NCBI RefSeq assembly: GCF_918797505.1
Contig: NC_092793.1
Span: 61,647,749-61,711,748 of the forward strand
Length of the DNA: 64,000 nucleotides
From: Bemisia tabaci
Taxonomy: Eukaryota; Arthropoda; Insecta; Hemiptera; Aleyrodidae
Reading direction: 5' to 3'
Shown here: positions 56,772 to 64,000 of the stretch, piece by piece
Position numbering within the stretch: position 1 is the stretch's first letter
Layout of the letters: every line of letters begins with the position of its first letter
Notes under the pieces: model-generated
The model's input: only the letters and a program-made list of their open reading frames with translations
Databases searched by the model: none
What the model was told of the DNA's origin: nothing
Position numbers and translations under genes: made by a program

Positions 56772-57017
56772 GAATCCGCCTTATTGCCGATCGCGCACCT
56801 GAAACCGCATTTGAAGTCGAATTTCAACTAATTTCAACCTCCGGTTCGTTTATGCGGAGTGCGAAAACCTAGTCTTTAGTGTAAAATAATGTTTCAAACA
56901 CAAATTTCGGAAACCTACATTTCGTTAGTTCCGTATCGTTTATGCCGTGATTTGAACCTTGGTTTCAAACTCAGGTTTCGATTGAAGTTAGGTTATGAGG
57001 CTCGCATAAACATAGCT
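56772..57017 (-). mobile_element. element E', part 2 (terminal 245 bp)
   Basis: The reverse complement of the left end of E, ending CTCGCATAAACATAGCT at 57017. Together with 52865-53339 it forms the E copy that B inserted into. Confidence 0.88.
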
Positions 57018-57021
57018 AATA

Positions 57022-58359
57022 TGAAAGAGCTTGATGCAAAAACGGCTTTTATCGCCCCCCCCCTCTGGAAGTTCTGCAGACTTTTTCTATTGATTACTCA
57101 TACTTGAGCGCTTCTTTTCCCAAATTTTCAGACCCCCAAAAAATTTTGGGGGGGAGCTAGGGGGGGTGGAAGTCAAAACCTGTGAACCTCGATATCTCTT
57201 GAACAAAGAAAGATATCGAGGTCCGGTTTGGACGAAAAATCGTCTAAAATTGCATACTTTAAGATTCTAAAGGTCGAAATCCCGATATCACATTTTTAAG
57301 TCAACATATGTGCTTTTTTCCAGTTTTTAGGTCTAGAAAATTTCTTTTAAACGAAAAATTTACAAAGATCTCAATTTTTTATTTGAACCAAAACCAGTTT
57401 TTTAAATTGTTCGTCTTTTTCCGCATCCAACGAGTGGTCCATTAAGCTGGGGAACCAAACGGTTCCGGAGTTATGATCGATTGAGGTTTCCGCTCAACGC
57501 GCGCCGACCGATTTTCGCCCGCAAAAAAGTCGGATTTGACTGTTATTAGATCAGATTGAATGTTCAAACTGAGCAAAATGCTTTATTAGGGACTCTTGAG
57601 GGTCGCTGAGTTCAGAAATTACAGATACTTCCAAAAAATTCACGTTTTTAAAATTACAGCTCCGCAACGCTATTTTAGAGGCCCACTGAGCGCCGACCGG
57701 CCGCTCAGTGGTCCTGTCCGAAGCTGCAATTTTAAAAACGTGAATTTTTTGGAAGTATCTGTAATTTCTGAACTCAGCGACCCTCAAGAGTCCCTAATAA
57801 AGCATTTTGCTCAGTTTGAACATTCAATCTGATCTAATAACAGTCAAATCCGACTTTTTTGCGGGCGAAAATCGGTCGGCGCGCGTTGAGCGGAAACCTC
57901 AATCGATCATAACTCCGGAACCGTTTGGTTCCCCAGCTTAATGGACCACTCGTTGGATGCGGAAAAAGACGAACAATTTAAAAAACTGGTTTTGGTTCAA
58001 ATAAAAAATTGAGATCTTTGTAAATTTTTCGTTTAAAAGAAATTTTCTAGACCTAAAAACTGGAAAAAAGCACATATGTTGACTTAAAAATGTGATATCG
58101 GGATTTCGACCTTTAGAATCTTAAAGTATGCAATTTTAGACGATTTTTCGTCCAAACCGGACCTCGATATCTTTCTTTGTTCAAGAGATATCGAGGTTCA
58201 CAGGTTTTGACTTCCACCCCCCCTAGCTCCCCCCCAAAATTTTTTGGGGGTCTGAAAATTTGGGAAAAGAAGCGCTCAAGTATGAGTAATCAATAGAAAA
58301 AGTCTGCAGAACTTCCAGAGGGGGGGCGAAAAAAGCCGTTTTTGCATCAAGCTCTTTCA
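57022..58359. mobile_element. foldback element P5, arms ~650 bp
   Basis: TGAAAGAGCTTGATGCAAAA at 57022 is mirrored by TTTTGCATCAAGCTCTTTCA at 58359. The arms meet at an inner hairpin (CACTGAGCG and CGCTCAGTG, about 57681-57714). They are nearly identical by eye, including the C/G-rich block next to TCTGGAAGTTCTGCAGAC. A diverged single arm is at 16240-16650. Paired frames at 57551-57787 (-) and 57596-57832 (+) are mirror images. Confidence 0.93.
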
Positions 58360-58523
58360 ATGGTACACTTCGTTGCCTTCAGAACATGTGTATGGCAATC
58401 GTGTTTTCACGTATCAGCACCATGGACAAAGACAATAGTTATTGGAAGGACCCCCAACTCCAGTCCAGTTAGCGGCAGCGGCGACACAGCGCCCACAGCG
58501 GTGCCTGGCAGAGGGATTAGTGC

Positions 58524-58724
58524 AAGACCAATCCATACAGGTCAGTCATTGCGCATCTTGTTGAAAGCCACTTCCCCGCCCGGCCCTAACTCAGCTGCAC
58601 TCAATAGTACGTCACAATGGGTGCTCCCATAAGAAATACATTGCAAGCACTCAATAGTACGTCACTGCGTAGTAGAGTACCAAAACTCGTCCACGGGAAT
58701 GACTGACCTGTGTGGATTGGTCTT
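58524..58724. mobile_element. small TIR element sharing a target with its neighbour
   Basis: AAGACCAATCCATACAGG then TCAGTCATT is mirrored by AATGACTGACC then TGTGTGGATTGGTCTT. GGATTAGTGC flanks it at 58514-58523 and 58725-58734. GCACTCAATAGTACGTCAC occurs twice inside (about 58600 and 58650). Confidence 0.85.
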
Positions 58725-58733
58725 GGATTAGTG

Positions 58734-60013
58734 CAAGGCGGATAAAGAATGGTGGCAGAGAGTATGGAAGGTAGGTTCCTATGGAACGCCGTTAGTGTCA
58801 AAACCCTTTTCTTGCGCGCGCGGAATATTTTTCCGGCGCGCGGAAAGAAAAAACCCGTTTTCGATGAAAATCTCTGAATTTCCGGATTCCGCGCCGATTT
58901 TCGATACATTTGCGCCGTTTGTGTCAAAACTATTTTTGTCGGCGCGCTGCTTCAAATCTGTTCCGCGCGCAGAATTTTCGATATATCGATTCCTGCTCGC
59001 CGATCGTGTCAAAACAGTTTTTTCCGGAGCTGCACCAGAAAATAATTCCGCCCGCCACTTTTTCGATATATCGAAAATTCTGCGCGCGGAACAGATTTGG
59101 AGCGCCGCGCCGGAAAAAATAGTTTTGACACAAACGGCGAGCAGGAATCGATATATCGAAAATTCCGCGCGCGGAACAGATTTGAAGCGGCGCGCCGACG
59201 AATTTAGTTTTGACACAAACGGCGCAAATATATCGAAAACCGGCGCGGAATCCGGAAATTCAGAGATTTTCATCGAAAACGGGTTTTTTCTTTCCGCGCG
59301 CCGGAAAAATATTCCGCGCGCCAGAAAAAATTCCGCGTGCGCAAGAAAAGGGTTTTGACACTAACAGCGTTCCATAGGTTCCACTTCCATACTCTCTGAA
59401 TGGTGGTCGCATTTCGATTTTGGCTGCCATCTTGAAGATATGTGACGTGCAGAGGGTACGGGCTTTTACCGCGCGATTTGAAATGTACCCGAAGTGTACC
59501 CGATGCGATGCCGCGGCGCGAGGCTCATACAACTTTCAAACGGAATTATGAATTTTCCTTCCTGATGAAACGCTTTCAGATCGTAGTCTGAGTTAAAATT
59601 TTTACGGAGAATTTGCAAGGAAGTTACAATCATTCTAATGATTAATATTTCTGGCTGAAATTTGTGTTTAAAGAAATGTACCCGATGGGCTCGTTCCTTC
59701 ACGCACATGTGCAACTTTCTGACGAAACTGGACCTATCATTTTGGACTTAGTATATTTCGGATTTTTGAGAGCTGTAATGCGGTAGTTTTTCCTTAGAAA
59801 TTTGGAAATAACGTCCAATCATTCTTCTTTTTGATGCTTCCAGGAGAAATTTGTACTTTCGGAAATTTGGGAGACAAGTGTGAAAATTGGAAAAACGGAG
59901 AGGGGGTCGGGGATTTCTGAAAAACAAAGGGAGGACTCCCCCCAGGTAAGGGGGTTCGGGGGATCCCCCGAAAAATTATATTGATAATCAGGTACCCATG
60001 GAGAAAATAAGAA

Positions 60014-60071
<58 letters not shown>

Positions 60072-60309
60072 CTCACGGTTTTTAAATTATTTACTAATGA
60101 AGATAGCAAAATAAAATACACCGCAGTAATTTCACTTTAAATTCGGGCTATCAACGCCAGAAATACTTTCAATGATAAGTGACTATACAATACCTTGTAG
60201 CGTTAGAGTGCAGCGTAAACCTCAAACCCCCTAACTCCGCAGTTGGGTTTGTTTACAATCGTGACGTCAAGAGGGTACGAGATGCGACCACCATTCTTTA
60301 TCCGCCTTG
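58734..60309. mobile_element. MULE-like TIR element with 9-bp target duplication
   Basis: CAAGGCGGATAAAGAATGG at the left is mirrored by CCATTCTTTATCCGCCTTG at the right. GGATTAGTG lies at 58725-58733 and 60310-60318. A 9-bp duplication suggests a Mutator-like element. A palindromic hAT-type element (58756-59398) is inserted 22 bp from the left end. The interior holds GTACCCGA repeats and a 50-bp poly(A) tract (60019-60068). No transposase. A second family end is at 52864. Confidence 0.85.
58756..59398. mobile_element. palindromic hAT-type MITE, 8-bp target duplication
   Basis: CAGAGAGTATGGAAG at the left is mirrored by CTTCCATACTCTCTG at the right. AATGGTGG lies at 58748-58755 and 59399-59406. 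The arms (about 310 bp) are CpG-rich, with repeated GCGCGCGGAA and TCGATATATCGA words. A 187-residue frame (+) and a 164-residue frame (-) cross it and mirror each other, which is a property of the palindrome and not evidence of a gene. Confidence 0.93.
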
Positions 60310-60319
60310 GGATTAGTGA

Positions 60320-60720
60320 ACTAAACCAACTAAAACCTAACTAAACCCATAGAGAAAAAAAAGGAGGTGTTTGCATTTTTGGGCATCTTGGAATTTTTTT
60401 GATGACGTAGGTCGGTACATCGACGTTTATCATCGATTTTCTTGGAAATTGTGTAAGGTTGCGTTCCAGAATTCATCGCGATGTAAGTCGATTGAATCGG
60501 TTGTGCATCAAAGTGTTTCCGGGACCGGTGAATAGTAGACGATTCATCGGTGCAGATCCATCAAAGCGTTTTTGGAATTCTGATTGATTCCATCGCTATG
60601 ACGTAGAGTAGATCAACCGGATCAACCAGATCAATCGTACTCCGGAGTTCGATGAAGCCGATGCACGCCAATGTAGATGACGTCGCGTGACGTAATTAAC
60701 CTCCAAATATAAACTAAATG
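60320..60720. other. unassigned stretch
   Basis: No gene was recognised. Words such as GATTGAATCGG, GATTCATCGG and TGATTGATTCCATCG recur loosely between 60480 and 60600. Confidence 0.35.
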
Positions 60721-60725
60721 GGTAA

Positions 60726-61876
60726 CGGTGCCGGACACGGGAGCTGTCAGCAATAGATTTCGGGTGCAGATTGCAAAACGACCAAAAATGACGGTGGTGG
60801 CGCAACTGCGGATTGCACAGGAGTTAGGGCGCTCCGCGAGAATATATGAACAATACCTATACAGGGTGATCCAAAAGTCCCTTCCACCCCCTCTGACTTT
60901 TTACCTAATTGAGGTAAAGATTTGAAACTTGGGGGATATTCCTAGGTCAAAGGCTAGTCAAAGGGAGCTACTTTTTGGCCCCCCTAAAATTTGTCAATTG
61001 AGTGCAATTAGTATTTTAATCCCGGTTAAATACTCGACTTTATCTAATTTATCTTCTCGCGCAAACTAGTCGCAGGACTGTATGAGCCCCGTCCCGTGGA
61101 GACGGTAACTGGGAAAAATCCCAGAAGTTTCATTCCTGCGATTCGAACTTGGGACAAATCCTATGAAAACGTCCCGTGGAGACAAGGCCGTACCTTTCTC
61201 CTCTTGTATTTTAATCCCCCTAAGTTGATAAAATGACAATTCTATATCTACCAGCAATCCCCCCCCCCCCCCCGATCACGTCATCGGGACACCCATCAAG
61301 GACGCCATAGACTCGTCCGTTGATGACGTCATGGAGGACCTGTCGATGACGTCGATGGAAACGAGTCTCGTTGATGACGTCATGGAGTCATCCTTGGATG
61401 ACGTCTTAATAATGGCATTTTGAGGTCACATCCCAGGGTACCAGTTGATGGTGACGTTACAACACAAACCATAATTCATGTATATACATTTATTAATAAT
61501 TAGTTTTTGATGGGTCAATATTTTCTAAATTTCTAATTTTTAATAAATTTTCCGCTTCATATATAAAACCTACTTTAGCATGTACAGCATCAACTTGTTT
61601 TGAATCCCCCGCCACCTCTTTTTAAAAGTCAGAGAGTTTTTAGAATCTTGTCCATCTGTATTACAGGTCGTCAATTTTTACAGCCCACAAGCTGTTCGTT
61701 AGTTCCTCAGATGTCCGATTCAATTTGGAGATTCAATTCTTCAACCCCGCGGCCAAAGTTTGTTTACATCATACGAGCGCCTTCACTCCTGTGCAATCCG
61801 CAGTCGCGCCACCCGTCGTTTCGCAATCTGCGGTGCACCCGAAATCTATTGCTGACAGCTCCCGTGTCCGGCACCG
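60726..61876. mobile_element. TIR element with ~110-bp imperfect terminal repeats
   Basis: CGGTGCCGGACACGGGAGCT then GTCAGCAATAGATTTCGGG is mirrored by CCCGAAATCTATTGCTGAC then AGCTCCCGTGTCCGGCACCG. Inner TGCGGATTGCACAGGAGT is mirrored by ACTCCTGTGCAATCCGCA. No clear target duplication. The 1.15-kb interior holds the TGACGTCA cluster and two GTCCCGTGGAGAC words. Confidence 0.85.
61274..61412. promoter_or_regulatory. cluster of CRE-like TGACGTCA sites
   Basis: Within about 140 bp are GATCACGTCATC, GATGACGTCATGGAGG, GATGACGTCGATGG, GATGACGTCATGGAGT and GATGACGTCTT. TGACGTCA is the consensus site for CREB/ATF-type bZIP proteins. The spacing and shared flanks suggest a decayed tandem repeat, so a regulatory role is inference. 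Confidence 0.4.
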
Positions 61877-61879
61877 CTC

Positions 61880-62400
61880 AACGGTCAATTAGACACATTA
61901 TTTTAATTAAACAAACATGAACAATGTAGTAATGAATAAAATATCGCACAATTCGTTTTCACTTCTTCTTCTCCTCTCAGTGGGCCCTAGGGGTACAAGT
62001 ACCATACTTGGCACTGGGAAAAATATTGATTAACTCAAGGTACGGAACCTTAGGCGCGTCTGGACGCGGCGTCCAGACGCCGATAAATCTGTCTAATGAT
62101 TTTTGCGCGGGGACGGCGGTAACGGTGCGATCGCTCCACGGTGCGTGGACTCCATGCACTCACCCCCTTCCAAAACTGATGCATCGGATCCACGGGTCGT
62201 GGAGTCCACGCACCATATCAGAGAGAAGTGGTGTGTGGAGCCCACGCCCTGTGGATCGATTGCACGTGTGCATCGGCTCCACGGTGCATTCCCTCCACAG
62301 GCCCGTTCCCCAAAAAACTGGACCCGGTAAAATTTCCGGTAATTTTTCGCAGCGTGCCTTCGGACGATTTCCCACCTTCATTTGAACTGTCTGGAATATA
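61880..62400. repeat. hairpin-rich region with GTGGAGTCCAC words
   Basis: GCGTCTGGACG (62056-62066) pairs perfectly with CGTCCAGACGC (62070-62080) over a 3-base loop. From 62130 to 62310 variants of GGTGCGTGGACTCC, GTGGAGTCCACGCACC and GTGTGGAGCCCACGC recur in both orientations. Overlapping frames on both strands reflect this symmetry. Confidence 0.7.
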
Positions 62401-62504
62401 GTAATGCAGTATTTTTACTGGTGACCTCATAATATTTCCGAAGAAAGGTTTCATCGCCTTTTCACCCCAGGAAAGTTACAAGGTTTTTGGCAAATGTTCC
62501 TTTC

Positions 62505-62748
62505 CCAAGTAGCAGTGGTCGCGATAAATAGCGATTTTATCAGTTGGCTATCGCGATTAAATCGCTACAAATCGCAATTTTTGGTTGGATAAAATCGAGA
62601 TTAAATCGCCATTTATTGCGATTTTCATTCCGAAAATAGCGCGATTTTATCGAGGATAATCGCTCAAATGTTGATGATCCTGGCGATTTTATCGCCCGCG
62701 ATAAAGCCGCAGTACATAGCGATTTTTCCGTTGAGAGATGCTACTTGG
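62505..62748. mobile_element. MITE packed with GCGATTTTATCG words
   Basis: CCAAGTAGCA at the left is mirrored by TGCTACTTGG at the right. Between them GCGATTTTATC, AAATCGC, ATCGCGATTAAATCGC and close variants recur about a dozen times in both orientations in 240 bp. Confidence 0.8.
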
Positions 62749-62759
62749 ATTTTAGTTAT

Positions 62760-64000
62760 GCGAATTATTTTGTATTGGGGGGGGGGGGGGGTCCCATTAC
62801 GTATGACCTTGTCTCCACGGTACGTTTCATGGGATTTGTCTCAGGGAAAAATCTCACTTCCCGAGTGTTGGGAAAAATATTAAATTAGTCAATCACAGTG
62901 CCAACTAAGAGTCATTGTGGAATCCCGGGAACGACTTGAGGGGATGAACGGAAAAAGCGATCGCCGGCGTCTTCGTCCTTTCCGAGATCTGTAGAAATTG
63001 AGGCCTTTTTTAAGGCAGTCAACCTGCAGGAGGAAATAGCGATAGTTACATAATATGCGATAGATGCGACATTATTATTGCAATTTTACGTAGTGTTGCA
63101 TGTTGCCTATCCTCTCATTTCAAGGCGATAACACCTTGCCTACCGTGCTGGTTGATTCTAACGCGGCGATCAAATGGATCGCAAGGGCAGGCACTGTGCT
63201 TCAAACCTTCAACGCTTTTCATAGTGCGGACAATCGGAAAATGCTGATTGAGAATTGCAATTGTATAACGTCGTTACTAATCTACCTCTATGAGAATCAT
63301 TAAGATTAACGTGTAACGCATTACACCCGATGCCAGGGGGGTGAAAGGAAGTGCGCGGGAATATGGGTGTGGGGCGAGGTGAAAGCAGTCAGTCATTAAA
63401 AGTCGTGTTTTTTTACTTGTATTGAAGGGTGGCATATTTTGATACCGCTGCCAATTGCGAGGTGGCATGCAGCATCTTTGCATTAGCCTAGTCACCGAAA
63501 AAAGTAACTAAATCGAACTCTCACAACACAACACCCCTCTCGCAGCCCTCTCCCTCGCCGCTGCGCCGCGCCAAACCCTTAGCACATCACCGACTTTCTT
63601 CCGCACGGTACGGTGGCAATTGGAAAATGAAGAAATATTCAAGGGTGAAAAACACGAATGGCAACACTGTAAGGGTTTGAACTGAATAGACGAGAAAGGG
63701 TCCAAACAGTTTATTGTTCTTGACTAGCTGTCGTTCGCTACAAATTACAACTCCTCCGGAACCGGCAACCGTTGCGGCGGTGCGGTGCCATGAATTTTGT
63801 TGCAGTCTACATACGGTGTCCCCAAATAATTGGGACCAAGTCTGTACTTCGGAAACTATAATAGATATCAAATACGGTTTGTGGGAGGTTGTAGTTCATA
63901 CTATTAACCATCAAACCTTAAAATTTTAGCTTATTCAGTTGAAAACTCACCGATTTATTGCAATTTTTTGGTGACGAGTTGCAATGCAAATAATCCTACA
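62760..64000. other. unassigned stretch
   Basis: GTCTCCACGG with CATGGGATTTGTC (62811-62840) is an inverted copy of text at 61150-61183. A G15 tract spans 62777-62791. The open frames (for example 63100-63303, + and 63587-63871, -) have no recognisable domain. Confidence 0.4.

Noticed and set aside
58795..59358. 187-residue open frame, the longest in the window
   Set aside because: It lies within a palindromic MITE; the opposite strand encodes its mirror image and no domain is recognisable.
60855..60960. TACAGGGTGATCCAAAAG as a transposon end
   Set aside because: It resembles common insect mariner-type ends, but no mirrored end was found nearby.
61130..61160. B-box-like GATTCGAACTTGGGAC (minus strand)
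   Set aside because: No A box at the right distance; it is part of a repeat with GTCCCGTGGAGAC words.

Overview
This window looks like intergenic, transposon-packed DNA from an animal nuclear genome, most likely an insect. The reasons are relics of metazoan non-LTR retrotransposons (Jockey-like, R1/I-like and others), a short interstitial array of the arthropod telomere motif TTAGG, A/T-rich sequence with many microsatellites, and the absence of any bacterial-style gene run. My guess at order is Hemiptera, but the sequence does not prove it. I found no confident intact host gene, tRNA or rRNA. Nearly every long open frame lies inside a tandem repeat or a palindrome, or is short and unsupported.

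The dominant architecture is foldback (palindromic) DNA. Large inverted repeats with long arms lie at about 4.74-5.59 kb, 14.25-15.18 kb, 20.49-22.65 kb, 49.15-52.70 kb, 57.02-58.36 kb and 58.76-59.40 kb, with many smaller MITE-like elements between them. Several have readable insertion scars: TA at 14.2, 24.65, 26.9 and 55.0 kb; TTAA at 50.45 kb; 8-bp hAT-type duplications at 32.2 and 58.75 kb; and a 9-bp duplication at 58.73/60.31 kb. Two palindromes carry a smaller transposon in only one arm, so the other arm preserves the empty site.

Layout. 0-4 kb: dispersed repeat, short tandem array, small foldback, degenerate LINE reverse transcriptase. 4.6-6.1 kb: MITE, foldback, 134-bp tandem repeat. 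6.3-12 kb: mostly unassigned, with hammerhead-like motifs, a tRNA-derived SINE head and an AT-rich tract. 13-15.2 kb: nested TIR elements and a TA-flanked palindrome. 16-20 kb: diverged repeat relics. 20.5-23.7 kb: palindrome with Helitron-like 5' ends, abutted head-to-tail by two Helitron-like elements. 24.4-28 kb: three TIR elements and a truncated R1-like LINE. 29-30.6 kb: microsatellite, exact 50-bp tandem array, GC-rich hairpins. 31.6-33.7 kb: Jockey-like RT split by a MITE and a hAT element. 33.9-38.5 kb: several MITEs and a tiny LINE fragment with target duplication. 38.9-41.3 kb: reference copy of element E. 42-46.4 kb: MITE, third Helitron-like copy with 131-bp repeats, 160-bp repeat array. 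48.8-58.4 kb: MITE, 3.5-kb palindrome, E nested inside an inverted E copy and itself hit by a TA-flanked element, then another palindrome. 58.5-62.8 kb: stacked insertions at one target, TGACGTCA cluster, hairpin and GCGATTTT-rich elements. The last 1.2 kb shows nothing recognisable.

No cooperating gene set is visible. The biology here is element nesting and inverted duplication. The main caution is that long near-identical palindromes can also arise as assembly or library artefacts. Transposon-type target duplications argue against this for some of them, not for all.
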